Shown here piece by piece: positions 1 through 9,607 of a stretch of 64,000 nucleotides of DNA. Source of the stretch: Ureibacillus composti (GTDB taxonomy: Bacteria > Bacillota > Bacilli > Bacillales_A > Planococcaceae); the NCBI GenBank assembly GCA_030348875.1, contig JAUCEP010000002.1, positions 1,815,001 through 1,879,000 of the forward strand, read 5' to 3'. The position numbers and the translations under genes are program-made. The stretch's first letter is position 1; each line of letters starts with the position of its first letter. Under the pieces are notes generated by a model. That model was given only the letters and a program-made list of their open reading frames with translations. It made no database searches and was not told where the DNA came from.

Positions 1-1083
1 GGCTGGACTAAAGGTGATCACCCGTGGTTTTATTTTTCTGAAAAACTCGGAAATCTGTGTGCTCCATTAGTTGGGGCAAAACCAGAAGAAGTGATTATGA
101 CTGGGTCAACAACGAGTAATCTTCATCAATTATTAGCAACCTTTTACAAACCGACCAAGGGAAGAACGAAAATATTAGCAGATGAGTTAAATTTCCCTTC
201 AGATCTTTATGCCATCAAAAGTCAAATTTCATTGCGTGGGTTAGATCCATCTGAACATTTAATTCTAGTAAAAAGTTTAGATGGTCATACGTTGGCAGAA
301 AATAAAATTATTGAGGCGATGCAGGATGATGTGGCGGTTATTGTACTTCCATCGATTCTATATCGTAGTGGTCAAGTGTTGGATTTAGAAAAGCTTACAA
401 AGGCAGCTCATGAACGAGGGATCATCATTGGATTTGACCTTTGCCATTCGATAGGCTCCATACCACATTCATTGCACGACTTAGGGGTGGATTTTGCTTT
501 TTGGTGCAACTACAAGCATTTAAATGGCGGTCCGGGAGCAGTTGCAGGTCTTTATGTTCATGAAAATCATTTCGGAAAAACACCTGGGTTATTGGGGTGG
601 TTTGGATCTGATAAAACTAAACAATTTGATTTATCCATTGAAATGACGCCATCTTCTACAGCTGGAGCATATCAACTGGGAACACCGCATGTATTGAGCT
701 TAGCTCCTTTATATGGCTCACTTGAGTTATTTAATGAAGTTGGAATTCAGAAAGTCCGAGAAAAATCTTTAAAGCTAACAAATTATATGATGTCTTTAAT
801 AGATAATGAATTAGGACAATGTGGGTTTTCATATGGTAACCCTAAAGACGAGTCTCGTGGAGGTCATATTTACTTAGTTCATGACGAGGCAGCTCGTATT
901 TGTAAAGCGTTGAAGGAAGATGGAGTCATTCCGGATTTTCGTGCACCAAATGGAATACGTTTAGCACCTGTAGCTTTGTATTCTTCGTTTTTAGATGTGT
1001 GGGAAACGGTTCAGAGATTGAAAACGATTATGCTTGAAGGTAAATACAAAAAGTTTGAAAATGAGCGGAATGTCATAGCGTAA
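1..1083 (+). CDS. kynU: Kynureninase, 5' end cut off by window
   Basis: PLP enzyme that cleaves L-kynurenine to anthranilate and L-alanine. The frame is open from base 1 (first residues [10 protein letters not shown]), so the gene starts before the window; about 360 residues are visible of a family that is usually near 425, so roughly 65 N-terminal residues are missing. The fold-type-I features are present: the aspartate of [10 protein letters not shown], which contacts the PLP ring nitrogen, and the Schiff-base lysine in [12 protein letters not shown]. It is followed after 21 bases by kynA, then a symporter and kynB, so it is part of a tryptophan-to-anthranilate operon. The GTG at 91 lies well inside the conserved protein and is not the start. 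Confidence 0.93.
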   Translation, partial: GWTKGDHPWFYFSEKLGNLCAPLVGAKPEEVIMTGSTTSNLHQLLATFYKPTKGRTKILADELNFPSDLYAIKSQISLRGLDPSEHLILVKSLDGHTLAENKIIEAMQDDVAVIVLPSILYRSGQVLDLEKLTKAAHERGIIIGFDLCHSIGSIPHSLHDLGVDFAFWCNYKHLNGGPGAVAGLYVHENHFGKTPGLLGWFGSDKTKQFDLSIEMTPSSTAGAYQLGTPHVLSLAPLYGSLELFNEVGIQKVREKSLKLTNYMMSLIDNELGQCGFSYGNPKDESRGGHIYLVHDEAARICKALKEDGVIPDFRAPNGIRLAPVALYSSFLDVWETVQRLKTIMLEGKYKKFENERNVIA

Positions 1084-1104
1084 AAAGGATAAGGGGGATC
1101 CTTC

Positions 1105-1962
1105 TTGGATAAAAACTCTATTTCTAATTTGAATGAGAAATTAAAGGGTGAAAAAGGGATTCATACTGATTTTAAACAGGATATGACATATAGTGAATAT
1201 CTACAGCTTGAGCAAGTTTTATCGAGTCAAAAATTATTATCCAACCATCATGATGAAATGTTATTTGTGATTATTCATCAGGTAAGTGAGCTTTGGATGA
1301 AATTAATTTTACATGAAATGCGTAGTGCGATCATGGCGATTCAGCAAAATAAAATGCAACCAGCCTTTAAAATGTTATCGCGTGTTTCAAAGATTCAATC
1401 CCAAATTATTCAGGGGTGGGATGTGCTTGCAACGATGACACCTTCCGAATATCTGGAGTTTCGTGATAAACTAGGAAAGGCTTCTGGTTTCCAATCATAT
1501 CAATACCGATTAATCGAGTTTGCGTTAGGGTATAAGACGAAGCATATTTTAAAAATCTATGAAAAAGATGTGGCGCTGTCGAAGCTATTACATGAAGCAC
1601 ATAAAGCACCAAGTATTTATGATGTATCTATTCAAGCGTTAGCGCGGCAAGGACTACCGGTGAACAAAGATTTATTAAATCGTGATTTCTCAGTTACTTA
1701 TGCTGGAGATGAAACGGTTGCAGCGGCTTGGAAAGAAGTATATTTAAATGTTAACAAGTATTGGGATCTATATCAGTTAGGGGAGAAACTTGTAGACATC
1801 GAGGATTGGTTGCAGCAGTGGCGCTTCCGACATATGAAAACCGTCGAGCGAATTATCGGGTTTAAAGTCGGTACTGGTGGATCTTCTGGTGTAAATTATT
1901 TAAAGAAAGTACTAGATCATCGTTTCTTCCCCGAACTTTGGGATCTTAGGACTAATCTATAA
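1105..1962 (+). CDS. kynA: Tryptophan 2,3-dioxygenase
   Basis: Haem enzyme that opens the indole ring of L-tryptophan to N-formylkynurenine, the first step of the kynurenine route. The 285-residue product carries family signatures: [18 protein letters not shown] near the N terminus, [19 protein letters not shown], and the C-terminal [20 protein letters not shown] segment with the proximal haem histidine. Translation begins at TTG, placed 8-10 bases after an AAGGGGGAT ribosome-binding site; no ATG fits the conserved N terminus better. It lies between kynU and the symporter with short gaps, consistent with one transcript. Confidence 0.95.
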   Translation: MDKNSISNLNEKLKGEKGIHTDFKQDMTYSEYLQLEQVLSSQKLLSNHHDEMLFVIIHQVSELWMKLILHEMRSAIMAIQQNKMQPAFKMLSRVSKIQSQIIQGWDVLATMTPSEYLEFRDKLGKASGFQSYQYRLIEFALGYKTKHILKIYEKDVALSKLLHEAHKAPSIYDVSIQALARQGLPVNKDLLNRDFSVTYAGDETVAAAWKEVYLNVNKYWDLYQLGEKLVDIEDWLQQWRFRHMKTVERIIGFKVGTGGSSGVNYLKKVLDHRFFPELWDLRTNL

Positions 1963-1977
1963 AAAGGAAATGAGTAC

Positions 1978-3324
1978 ATGAATTCGAATAATGGACAATG
2001 GTCAAGTAAACTTGGCTTTATTTTAGCCTCAGCAGGTGCGGCGATCGGCTTAGGAGCTATTTGGAAAATGCCGTACGTGACGGGGCAAAGTGGTGGGGGA
2101 GCATTCTTCCTGATCTTTGTATTTTTTACGCTTTTAATTGGGCTTCCGATGCTGCTTTCGGAATATATTATTGGTCGCAGTGCACAAAAAGAAGCTGTAA
2201 CTGCATATAAAATATTAGCTCCTAATAAGCCTATATGGTCTTGGATAGGTAAGCTTGGGGTAATCGGTTGTTTCTTGTTATTATCGTTTTATAGTGTGGT
2301 TGGTGGTTGGATTTTCGTATACAGTAGCGTTTCGGTTGTTGGTGGTATCATTGACCCTGCCGTAAATCCAGGTGACTTTTTTAACCAAGTGATTGGAACA
2401 CCGTGGATTACGTTACTTGGTCTTGCGTTATTCACAATTGCTAATGTTGTTGTTATTGCATTAGGTGTTCAAAATGGGATTGAAAAAGCAAATAAATTAA
2501 TGATGCCGCTTTTATTTATTTTATTTATTATTTTGGTGATTCGAGCATTAACTCTGGATGGAGCGATGGAAGGGCTTAAGTTCTTCTTATGGCCAGATTT
2601 CTCGAAGACAACAGGTGAGTCGTTACTATATGCATTAGGGCAATCCTTCTTTGCGTTAGCAGTAGGATTCTCATGTTTAGTGACATATAGCTCGTATTTA
2701 AAGAAAGATGTAAGTTTACCTCAATCGGCAGGTTCTGTTGTAATCCTAACTGTGTTTGTGTCTTTACTTGCAGGATTAGCGATTTTCCCTGTTGTGTTTA
2801 CGTTTGGCATGGAGCCCGCTGAAGGACCTGGTTTACTCTTTATGGTACTGCCAGCTGCCTTTGGACAAATGCCGTTTGGTGAAGTGTTCTTAGCTATGTT
2901 TTTAATTCTTTTCTTATTTGCTACACTGACTTCTTCGTTTAGTATGTATGAAATCATTGTTGCTGCACTAATGGAGAAATTGAAAATGTCGCGAACTAAA
3001 TTAACGATCATCTTAGGCGTTGTCGTATTTATTGCATCTATTCCATCTGCTTTAACGTATAGCGTATTTAGCGATGTCTCGCTTTATGGAAGAAATATTT
3101 TTGACGCAACGGACTTTTTTGTTTCTAACATGATTTTACCATTAGGGAATTTACTCATCGCTATTTTCCTTATTCATGTAATGGATAAAAATCTTGTGAA
3201 AAATGAATTGCAGCTAGGGAGTTCGATGGGTGAAGGGTACTACAAGCTATATAGAACATTAATGACGTTTGTTGTACCGGTTGTTATTGTAATTGTCCTT
3301 GTTTATTCGTTAAGTAATTACTAA
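1978..3324 (+). CDS. Sodium:neurotransmitter symporter family transporter, probably for tryptophan
   Basis: Na+-coupled amino-acid importer of the NSS (LeuT/MhsT) family in the cytoplasmic membrane. The 448-residue protein is almost entirely hydrophobic with about 11 membrane segments. TM1 contains the broken-helix sodium and substrate site (LASAGAAIGLGAIWKMPY followed by GGGAF). Bacterial NSS proteins of this length include MhsT, a transporter of tryptophan and other hydrophobic amino acids. The gene sits 15 bases after kynA and 13 before kynB, so import of the pathway substrate is the natural inference; specificity cannot be proved from sequence. Confidence 0.88.
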   Translation: MNSNNGQWSSKLGFILASAGAAIGLGAIWKMPYVTGQSGGGAFFLIFVFFTLLIGLPMLLSEYIIGRSAQKEAVTAYKILAPNKPIWSWIGKLGVIGCFLLLSFYSVVGGWIFVYSSVSVVGGIIDPAVNPGDFFNQVIGTPWITLLGLALFTIANVVVIALGVQNGIEKANKLMMPLLFILFIILVIRALTLDGAMEGLKFFLWPDFSKTTGESLLYALGQSFFALAVGFSCLVTYSSYLKKDVSLPQSAGSVVILTVFVSLLAGLAIFPVVFTFGMEPAEGPGLLFMVLPAAFGQMPFGEVFLAMFLILFLFATLTSSFSMYEIIVAALMEKLKMSRTKLTIILGVVVFIASIPSALTYSVFSDVSLYGRNIFDATDFFVSNMILPLGNLLIAIFLIHVMDKNLVKNELQLGSSMGEGYYKLYRTLMTFVVPVVIVIVLVYSLSNY

Positions 3325-3337
3325 TAGGTGGTGTGAC

Positions 3338-3968
3338 ATGAGCAATCCGTGGATCGATATAACTCAACCGTTTAGAAACACGATTGCAACATGGCCAGGA
3401 GATACTCCTTTCAAATTTGAGTTGGCCTATACAAAGAATGAAACGGGTTCTGTCAATATTGGACGATTTACAACGAGTACGCATACGGGAACTCACGCGG
3501 ATGCACCTCTTCATTTTGACGATGATGCCGCTTCGATTGATCAGCTTAACCCGGATATTTATATTGGGAAAGCAATTGTTATTGATTTCTGTCGGGAAAA
3601 AGTTATAAGTCAAAAGCAATTGCAACGTGTTAACTTTTATGGGGTAAAGCGGGTACTAATGAAGCTTCATGGTGAAGTGGATATTGAGAAATTTCCAAAT
3701 CAAGTGCCGTTGATACAGCCAGACATTGCCTCTTTTCTTGCGGAAAAAGGAATTATCTTATTGGGCGTTGATTGTCCATCAGTAGATGCGCTAGATAGTA
3801 AATCATTAGACACACCATGCGCTACATTTTCATGGGATTCATATCGTTGAGAATTTATTACTACAGGATGTCGCACCTGGTTTATATGATTTTATTGGGT
3901 TACCACTTAGAATTGAAGGAGCAGACGGTGCTCCAGTACGTGCTGTAATCCGAAAAGTGGATGCTTAG
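3338..3968 (+). pseudogene. kynB: Kynurenine formamidase, frameshifted
   Basis: Would hydrolyse N-formylkynurenine to kynurenine and formate, the step between KynA and KynU. The first frame runs from 3338 and hits TGA at 3850, giving only 170 residues. It begins normally (WIDITQPFRNTIATWPGD; HTGTHADAPLHF with the metal-binding HxGTHxD motif). From about 3816 the family sequence continues in another frame (HALHFHGIHIVENLLLQD, later GLPLRIEGADGAPVRAVIRK) to a TAG at 3966-3968. Joining the frames gives about 210 residues, the normal KynB length. The break is at 3812-3818, where ACACCAT would read ACACATCAT if two bases had been lost. It is either a true pseudogene or a sequencing error; all the rest is intact. 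Confidence 0.88.
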
Positions 3969-4003
3969 TTACAATTGAATAGAAGACTTTATGTCACTGT
4001 TTT

Positions 4004-4048
4004 GCCACAAAATTCATGTCATGATGGATTTTGTGGCTTTTTATTTTA
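4004..4048 (+). terminator. Rho-independent terminator after kynB
   Basis: Ten-base arms GCCACAAAAT (4004-4013) and ATTTTGTGGC (4028-4037) are followed directly by a T-rich run. It closes the kynU-kynA-symporter-kynB transcript. Confidence 0.9.
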
Positions 4049-4189
4049 TTAAAAATAAGTAGTCTTTGAGAGTATAAATGAAGTTGTGTTACGAAACATT
4101 ACGCATATTTATAAGGGTTCATCAATAGTTTGGGTGTTTATCCAGTCCCCTCCATATTAAAACTAGATAAAAAGTATCTAAAATTGATA

Positions 4190-4206
4190 TGTTATATAAC
4201 CTAACA
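4190..4206 (+). promoter_or_regulatory. GlnR/TnrA box 1 upstream of glnR
   Basis: TGTTATATAACCTAACA matches the GlnR/TnrA consensus TGTNA-N7-TNACA at every fixed position. It lies just upstream of the likely -35 element of the glnRA promoter and 23 bp (centre to centre) from a second box, the tandem-operator arrangement known for Bacillus glnRA. Confidence 0.9.
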
Positions 4207-4211
4207 TGTTG

Positions 4212-4240
4212 TTGCTATTATTAATAACATAACATACAAT
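4212..4240 (+). promoter_or_regulatory. glnRA promoter with overlapping GlnR box 2
   Basis: A SigA-like promoter can be read as TTGCTA (4212-4217), 17-bp spacer, TACAAT (4235-4240). The second GlnR-type site TGCTATTATTAATAACA (4213-4229) has one mismatch to TGTNA-N7-TNACA and covers the -35 element and most of the spacer, so GlnR bound here would block RNA polymerase when glutamine is abundant. Confidence 0.8.
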
Positions 4241-4267
4241 AGTTATATGAAAGGGGAGGAGAAATTA

Positions 4268-4663
4268 ATGAGTCGAGAACTTCGAAGGGCAATGCCGTTA
4301 CTCCCTATTAGCATGGTCATGCAATTAACGGAGTTAACAGCAAGACAAATTCGTTATTACGAAGAACATAAGCTGATTGAACCTGCTCGATCAGAAAGCA
4401 ATCGGAGAATGTTTTCTCTAGATGATGTAGATGCATTATTAGAGATCCGAGAGCTTCTCGAACAAGGCATTAATATGGCTGGCATCAAAAAAGTGTTCGA
4501 CCTTCGAAAGGTGAACAAAATCAAGAGTTTGAACAACATGGCAATGTCTGATTCGGAACTTCGATCTATTTTGCGTGAGGAGATGCAACAAGCACAAATC
4601 ATGCAGAAAACATCAATCAGACAAGGGGATTTATCTCGTTTTTATCAAAGAAAAAGCGAGTAG
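4268..4663 (+). CDS. glnR: Glutamine synthetase repressor GlnR
   Basis: MerR-family repressor of nitrogen genes; in bacilli it is activated by feedback-inhibited glutamine synthetase. The 131-residue protein has an N-terminal winged helix-turn-helix (TELTARQIRYYEEHKLIEPA) and a C-terminal tail expected to contact GlnA. The start chosen is the ATG at 4268, because AAGGGGAGGA lies 7 bases upstream and GlnR homologues begin near this residue; an in-frame ATG at 4247 would put the ribosome-binding site inside the gene. It is 52 bases before glnA in the conserved glnRA operon, under its own two operators. Confidence 0.95.
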   Translation: MSRELRRAMPLLPISMVMQLTELTARQIRYYEEHKLIEPARSESNRRMFSLDDVDALLEIRELLEQGINMAGIKKVFDLRKVNKIKSLNNMAMSDSELRSILREEMQQAQIMQKTSIRQGDLSRFYQRKSE

Positions 4664-4715
4664 ATTATAAGATTAAAAGTCTAAATATTAACCAAATAAC
4701 AGGAGAGTGGAAATT

Positions 4716-6050
4716 ATGGGGAAATACACAAAAGAGGATATTAAAACAATTGTAAAAAATGAAAATGTGAAGTTTATTCGTTTACAGTTCACTGACATTT
4801 TAGGAACAATCAAAAACGTAGAAATTCCTGTAAGCCAATTAGAAAAAGCTTTAGATGACAAAATGATGTTTGACGGATCTTCAATTGAAGGGTTTGTACG
4901 TATTGAAGAATCAGATATGTACCTAAAACCTGATTTAGATACTTTTGTTATCTTCCCTTGGACAGCAGAAAAAGGTAAAGTGGCACGACTAATTTGCGAT
5001 ATTGCAAATCCAGACGGTTCACCATTTGCTGGTGACCCACGTTCAAACTTAAAAAGAGTTCTTTCTAGTATGGAAGAGTTAGGTTTTACAAGCTTTAACT
5101 TAGGGCCTGAACCAGAGTTCTTCTTATTCAAATTAGATGAAAAAGGTGAACCAACTTTAGAATTAAATGATGATGGCGGATATTTCGACTTAGCACCAAC
5201 TGATTTAGGTGAAAACTGCCGTCGTGATATCGTATTAGAACTTGAAGAAATGGGCTTTGAAATTGAAGCTTCTCACCACGAGGTTGCTCCAGGACAACAC
5301 GAAATTGATTTCAAATATGCCAATGCTTTAGAAGCTTGCGATAACATTCAAACATTCAAGCTAGTTGTAAAAACAATCGCACGCAAACACGGTTTACATG
5401 CAACGTTTATGCCAAAACCATTATTCGGAGTAAATGGTTCTGGAATGCACGCGAACCTTTCACTATTCAGTGGTGATAAAAATGCATTCTATGATGAGGG
5501 TGCAGACTTACAACTTTCGGATACTGCTCGTCAATTCATGGCAGGGATTATGAAACATGCGAAAGCCTTTACGGCAGTAACGAACCCACTAGTAAACTCT
5601 TATAAACGTTTAGTGCCTGGTTATGAAGCACCATGTTACATTGCGTGGTCTGCACGTAACCGATCACCTTTAATTCGTATCCCAGCTTCTCGTGGTCTAT
5701 CAACTCGTATTGAAGTTCGCTCAGTAGACCCAGCGGCAAATCCATACTTAGCAATGGCTGTTCTATTAGAGGCTGGTTTAGATGGAATTCGCAATGAGTT
5801 AACACCACCGGCACCTGTAGATCGTAACATCTACATTATGAATAGTGCAGAGTTAAAAGAAAATGGAATTGATAGTTTACCAGGTTCATTGCTTGATGCT
5901 TTAGGAGAATTAGCAAAAGATGAAGTAATTAAAGGTGCATTAGGGGAGCACATTTACTCCAACTTTAAAGAAGCGAAAGAAATCGAGTTTGACATGTTCC
6001 GTACACATGTTTCACCTTGGGAACGCGAACAATACATGAAAATGTACTAA
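4716..6050 (+). CDS. glnA: Glutamine synthetase type I
   Basis: Makes glutamine from glutamate, ammonium and ATP; dodecameric and cytosolic. It is a GSI-alpha enzyme of 444 residues, the same length as the B. subtilis protein, with [20 protein letters not shown], the metal-site segment [18 protein letters not shown], the ATP segment [12 protein letters not shown] and the active-site region [13 protein letters not shown]. Start ATG 4716 follows AGGAGAG; the GTG at 4707 overlaps that site. In bacilli the feedback-inhibited form controls GlnR and TnrA, so it is also part of the nitrogen signal that acts on the boxes upstream of glnR. Confidence 0.97.
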   Translation: MGKYTKEDIKTIVKNENVKFIRLQFTDILGTIKNVEIPVSQLEKALDDKMMFDGSSIEGFVRIEESDMYLKPDLDTFVIFPWTAEKGKVARLICDIANPDGSPFAGDPRSNLKRVLSSMEELGFTSFNLGPEPEFFLFKLDEKGEPTLELNDDGGYFDLAPTDLGENCRRDIVLELEEMGFEIEASHHEVAPGQHEIDFKYANALEACDNIQTFKLVVKTIARKHGLHATFMPKPLFGVNGSGMHANLSLFSGDKNAFYDEGADLQLSDTARQFMAGIMKHAKAFTAVTNPLVNSYKRLVPGYEAPCYIAWSARNRSPLIRIPASRGLSTRIEVRSVDPAANPYLAMAVLLEAGLDGIRNELTPPAPVDRNIYIMNSAELKENGIDSLPGSLLDALGELAKDEVIKGALGEHIYSNFKEAKEIEFDMFRTHVSPWEREQYMKMY

Positions 6051-6076
6051 TCTAGTAATAGAATAGGTTAAAAGTT

Positions 6077-6117
6077 AAAGAGACAAAGTCAGAATAAGTG
6101 ACTCTGTCTCTTTTAAT
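6077..6117 (+). terminator. Terminator after glnA
   Basis: Inverted repeat AAAGAGACAAAGTC ... GACTCTGTCTCTTTT followed by AATTT closes the glnRA operon. Confidence 0.85.
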
Positions 6118-6157
6118 TTGGTTGGTATTAACGGTTAGAAGGAGGAGGAGATCTTTC

Positions 6158-6195
6158 AATCAAAAGGCGACCCATCATTGAGTCGCCTTTTGATT
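6158..6195 (-). terminator. Terminator after the gentisate dioxygenase gene
   Basis: A perfect 14-bp inverted repeat, AATCAAAAGGCGAC (6158-6171) and GTCGCCTTTTGATT (6182-6195), starts 5 bases after the minus-strand stop codon. The T-rich arm can work in either direction, so it also insulates the gentisate genes from glnA read-through. Confidence 0.82.
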
Positions 6196-6199
6196 TTGT

Positions 6200-7324
6200 T
6201 TAACGGAACGCAGCCTGGAATTCCCCAGTAATTGTTTGGTGACCATTATTTGTATCTAAAGCTTGTTCTTGTTCTAAGTCGAAGCGATCCATAATTGGAA
6301 TATCGTTTACTGAGAATAGGTAAGAATCTTCAGTTGCAACATGTTCATACCAAGCCCAGTTTGGTACAACGAAGTAATCGCCTTTTTTCCAATCAAAACG
6401 TACGCCGTTGATTACTGAGTAACCTGTACCTTTATGTACTTGGTAAACAGTTGAATGTGTATGACGTAATGCTTTTGTATGGAAATCCTTTGGTAAATGT
6501 TGCATGCGAGTTCCTAATGTAGGGTTCGCAGATTTACCAGTTGATGGATTAATGTACTCTACAGCAAAACCATGGTGTGGATTTGGATCGAATTCCATTA
6601 AACCTTTAATTCCTTCAACAGTACGATCCCATTTGTAGTTTGCAAGTGGAGCTACTGTATATTTATCATCGCCTACTGGACGTACCATGCCACCACGGTA
6701 ACGTTTTTCAGTAAAGTTATCTGGAATATTAGGTTGTTGTAAACCGTCTTCAAATGGTTCAAAGAATGTACCACCGATAGAGTAGATTGTTGGGATATCT
6801 AGAGCGTCCATCCAAATCATTGGCTCTGTTCCTAAATGCTCGTGACCATGCCATAAGTTTTTAGGTGTGATTAAGAAGTCGCCTTCCTCCATGAAAATAC
6901 GTTCACCTTGCACGATTGTGTATGCGCCCGAACCTTCTGAAATAAAGCGTAGTGCACTTTGAGAATGACGGTGGGAAGGTGCTTTTTCACCAGGTAATAA
7001 CATTTGAACAGCAGCGTAAATTGTTTGAGTAGTTGAAGCCCAGCCCCATGGTTGACGGTAAGTTAAGCCAGGATTTTGGAAGTAGATCGCCCGGCGTTCA
7101 CCACCACGTTCTGGGGTAAAGATTTCAGCTGCTTCAGCCATTTTCTTTTTAATTAACTCATCGCTCCAAAGATATGCTTGTGCGTGTGGTTGCGGTGTTT
7201 TGTTCATGATTTCAGGGATTGCTTCCCAAAGTGGACCTAAGTTGTATTGTTGAATATCTTTTGTGTAATCGGTTACAATTGAGCTTTTCATAAACTCTTT
7301 AATTTCTGCAGTTGCTTCAGCCAT
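6200..7324 (-). CDS. Gentisate 1,2-dioxygenase
   Basis: Fe(II) bicupin that opens gentisate (2,5-dihydroxybenzoate) to maleylpyruvate. The 374-residue protein has the family N-terminal region (LGPLWEAIPEIM, PHAQAYLWSDELI), a first cupin with metal ligands in PSHRHSQSALRFI (H118, H120) and NLWHGHEHLG (H159/H161), and a second cupin containing LRHTHSTVYQVHKG. Start ATG follows AAAAGGAGAAATGG. It lies 151 bases after the FAH-family gene on the same strand, so the two are likely cotranscribed, and a 3-hydroxybenzoate hydroxylase-like gene lies nearby on the other strand. A salicylate or 1-hydroxy-2-naphthoate dioxygenase of the same family is the alternative. Confidence 0.9.
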   Translation of the reverse strand: MAEATAEIKEFMKSSIVTDYTKDIQQYNLGPLWEAIPEIMNKTPQPHAQAYLWSDELIKKKMAEAAEIFTPERGGERRAIYFQNPGLTYRQPWGWASTTQTIYAAVQMLLPGEKAPSHRHSQSALRFISEGSGAYTIVQGERIFMEEGDFLITPKNLWHGHEHLGTEPMIWMDALDIPTIYSIGGTFFEPFEDGLQQPNIPDNFTEKRYRGGMVRPVGDDKYTVAPLANYKWDRTVEGIKGLMEFDPNPHHGFAVEYINPSTGKSANPTLGTRMQHLPKDFHTKALRHTHSTVYQVHKGTGYSVINGVRFDWKKGDYFVVPNWAWYEHVATEDSYLFSVNDIPIMDRFDLEQEQALDTNNGHQTITGEFQAAFR

Positions 7325-7475
7325 TTTCCATTTCTCCTTTTCTAATAACTTTTATATATAGAAGGGTAGTTGTAATATTTACTACTAGCGAACCCCTCAA
7401 TACCGAAATGAAATTAATGATACCTCGGCAAATCAATTGACCTACCGAGGATTAAATAATTAGTCTATAAAACTC

Positions 7476-8426
7476 TTAAACAGTAACAACTGCTTCTGTT
7501 GCTAATACTTTATTTTCAAGTGAACCAATTTTATCAACTTCAATTGTGACAACGTCGCCATCTTTTAAGAATTGAGGTGGGTTCATTGCTACTCCAACAC
7601 CACCAGGAGTACCAGTTAATACTACATCACCTGGTTCAAGTGTCATAAGACCTGATAAGAAGGAAACTAATTTAGGAACATTAAATACGAAATCATCTGT
7701 ATTTGTAGACTGACGAACTTCACCATTTACTTTTAATACCATAGATAAGCCAGATGGATCACCAATTTCATCAGCTGTTACTAGGTAAGGACCCATTGGT
7801 GCACTACCGTCTACTGTTTTACCTTGTAGCCATTGTAGAGTACGGCGTTGAATATCACGGTAAGTCACGTCATTTGTAATTGTATAACCTGCAACATAGT
7901 CAAGTGCATCTTCTTCAGAAACATTGCGAGCTTGTTTACCGATTACAAAAGTGAATTCAGCTTCATAATCAAGTTGTTCCGAAATTGGATAGAACGGAAT
8001 AGCATCATCTGGACCTAAAATTGTGTTAGCAAATTTAGCAAAGATTACTGGGTGAGATGGTAATTCACGTCCCATTTCTTGAATATGTTTACGGAAGTTG
8101 TGACCAACACAAATAATTTTTCCTGGACGTCCGACTGGTGCTTCAACTTTCACTTCTTCGCGGTTATAGATTACTTGTTTATCGAAACTTTCAGGGTTCG
8201 CTAAAATGAAGTCGATTGCATTTTGTGCCAATTGAAGAGATTCTTTACCCCCTTGATATAACTCGTCTGTGTTATTTGGTACAAATGCATGTGCGATTTC
8301 TTCATAACGGTATTTTCCCTCAGCCTTTAACTGTGCTTGATATGCATAGTTCAAGTCGATTACTTTATCATCAACGATAGCTCCTGCTCGTGTATGTCCT
8401 GCAACTGTAAAGTTAATAAGTTTCAT
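7476..8426 (-). CDS. Fumarylacetoacetate-hydrolase family protein, probable fumarylpyruvate hydrolase
   Basis: Likely splits fumarylpyruvate to fumarate and pyruvate at the end of the gentisate route. The 316-residue protein has the FAH fold: a short N-terminal domain, then IICVGHNFRKHIQEMG with the catalytic-type His, the acidic metal triad in LDYEAEFTFVIG and ITNDVTYRDIQRR, and the C-terminal VLTGTPGGVG loop. Start ATG follows AGGAGGTTAACC. It is the first gene of the minus-strand unit with gentisate dioxygenase, behind its own promoter and a perfect 15-bp palindrome. FAH proteins are broad (also maleylpyruvate hydrolase, acylpyruvase), so the exact substrate rests on context. Confidence 0.85.
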   Translation of the reverse strand: MKLINFTVAGHTRAGAIVDDKVIDLNYAYQAQLKAEGKYRYEEIAHAFVPNNTDELYQGGKESLQLAQNAIDFILANPESFDKQVIYNREEVKVEAPVGRPGKIICVGHNFRKHIQEMGRELPSHPVIFAKFANTILGPDDAIPFYPISEQLDYEAEFTFVIGKQARNVSEEDALDYVAGYTITNDVTYRDIQRRTLQWLQGKTVDGSAPMGPYLVTADEIGDPSGLSMVLKVNGEVRQSTNTDDFVFNVPKLVSFLSGLMTLEPGDVVLTGTPGGVGVAMNPPQFLKDGDVVTIEVDKIGSLENKVLATEAVVTV

Positions 8427-8447
8427 GGTTAACCTCCTGATTTTTAG

Positions 8448-8462
8448 TTCACTATTAGTGAA
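8448..8462. promoter_or_regulatory. Palindromic operator in leader of the gentisate operon
   Basis: TTCACTATTAGTGAA is a perfect 15-bp palindrome, 22 bases before the FAH start codon and just downstream of the predicted minus-strand promoter, a road-block position. The half-site TTCACTA recurs three times upstream of the aromatic-acid transporter at 16067. One of the two local IclR proteins is the natural candidate to bind it. Confidence 0.6.
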
Positions 8463-8485
8463 ACTTGTTTACTAATTATAGATTA

Positions 8486-8514
8486 AGATTAATGCTAGTT
8501 TTGAAAAATGTCAA
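8486..8514 (-). promoter_or_regulatory. Predicted promoter of the FAH-gentisate dioxygenase unit
   Basis: On the minus strand, TTGACA (8514-8509), a 17-bp spacer and TAATCT (8491-8486) form a good SigA-type promoter pointing at the FAH gene. Confidence 0.55.
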
Positions 8515-8668
8515 TAATATTTGTATTCAGAAAAATATTAATTTAAAGATACTTTATTACATAGCAAAATAAAATTTTGTACCTTCCTCAAAAAAAAACT
8601 ATCAATTCAATTCTGATCTTATACAAAACAAATAGTAAATGGTTATGCATACAACAACTCTCTTAAAA

Positions 8669-8700
8669 CAAATAAGCCCCCTTAAAGGGAGCTTATTTTG
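8669..8700 (-). terminator. Terminator after first IclR gene
   Basis: Read on the minus strand, AAATAAGC-(T)CCC pairs with GGG(G)GCTTATTT around a short loop, just after the stop of the regulator gene at 8719. There is one bulge. Confidence 0.7.
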
Positions 8701-8718
8701 CAAGTTTTAAACTAATAA

Positions 8719-9480
8719 TTATTTCGAAAAACCGTGAGATTGAGATATTTGTAAGGCGATGTCAAGAACGAACTGGCTAATAGGATGTTCAACCGTCACT
8801 GGTACAGTTTCAGTATGACCGACTATCGTAATAGCGCCAATAAGTTCGTTGTTATAGTTTAAGATTGGAACACTAAAAGAAGAGACATGTTTGATGAGAG
8901 GCTCAATTTTTGAGGCGAAAAGCGTATTTCTTGTTTCATCTTTTTTATGCTGCAGTTCTTCCAGGTCAGCTTTGCTAAGTTTTGATAATTCTTCTTGTTC
9001 CCATTCAATCATCGATGTTTTTACTTCAAATGCTGAAAAGATTACTCCAGTAGAAGAAGACATCGGTAGAGTAGCTCCAATTTGTGCCCCGATATTAATG
9101 CCATAATCTGCACTCAAGATGTATGAAACAAGCGGTCCTTTTACTGATGGTACCGCAAGCAGCGCGGTTAAATTCGTATGCTCATTTATTTTTTTAAAGA
9201 ATGGGATTGCAACCTCAATTAACGAGGATTGGCCTAAAGCTGCATTGCCAAGTTGAACGAGTTTTGGTCCAAGTGTATAGGTATTATTTTGTTGATTTCG
9301 ATAAACCATGCCGAATTGACAAAGTGTGGCTAAATATTTATGTAAATTACTTTTCGTCATAGAAGTTAAATTTTGAATTTCTGTGAATTTTAATGGTTCC
9401 TTTTCAGATGCAAGAATTTCGAGCAAGTTGAGTCCAATCTGTAATGATTGAATTACTGCTGGTTTTGATTCAATTTTCAT
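8719..9480 (-). CDS. IclR-family regulator of the gentisate locus
   Basis: Transcription regulator of 253 residues with an IclR-type winged helix at residues about 10-70 (LLEILASEKEPLKFTEIQNLTSM then KSNLHKYLATL) and a C-terminal effector-binding domain (about 75-250) ending VPILNYNNELIGAITIVGHTE. It has the usual family length. Start ATG follows GGGGGAATACTT. It is divergent from the 3-hydroxybenzoate hydroxylase-like gene and behind the gentisate unit, so it probably controls one or both. A second, related IclR gene lies at 10913; IclR proteins may repress or activate, and the direction cannot be told here. Confidence 0.88.
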   Translation of the reverse strand: MKIESKPAVIQSLQIGLNLLEILASEKEPLKFTEIQNLTSMTKSNLHKYLATLCQFGMVYRNQQNNTYTLGPKLVQLGNAALGQSSLIEVAIPFFKKINEHTNLTALLAVPSVKGPLVSYILSADYGINIGAQIGATLPMSSSTGVIFSAFEVKTSMIEWEQEELSKLSKADLEELQHKKDETRNTLFASKIEPLIKHVSSFSVPILNYNNELIGAITIVGHTETVPVTVEHPISQFVLDIALQISQSHGFSK

Positions 9481-9607
9481 AAGTATTCCCCCTTGTATTT
9501 CAGTTAATTCGAAATTATATCAAAAAAGAGATTTTAATGAAATTTCTAAATTTTAAATTTTTTAGTATTGACGAATAAATGAAATATAGTTTAAAGTTTT
9601 CTTTAAC

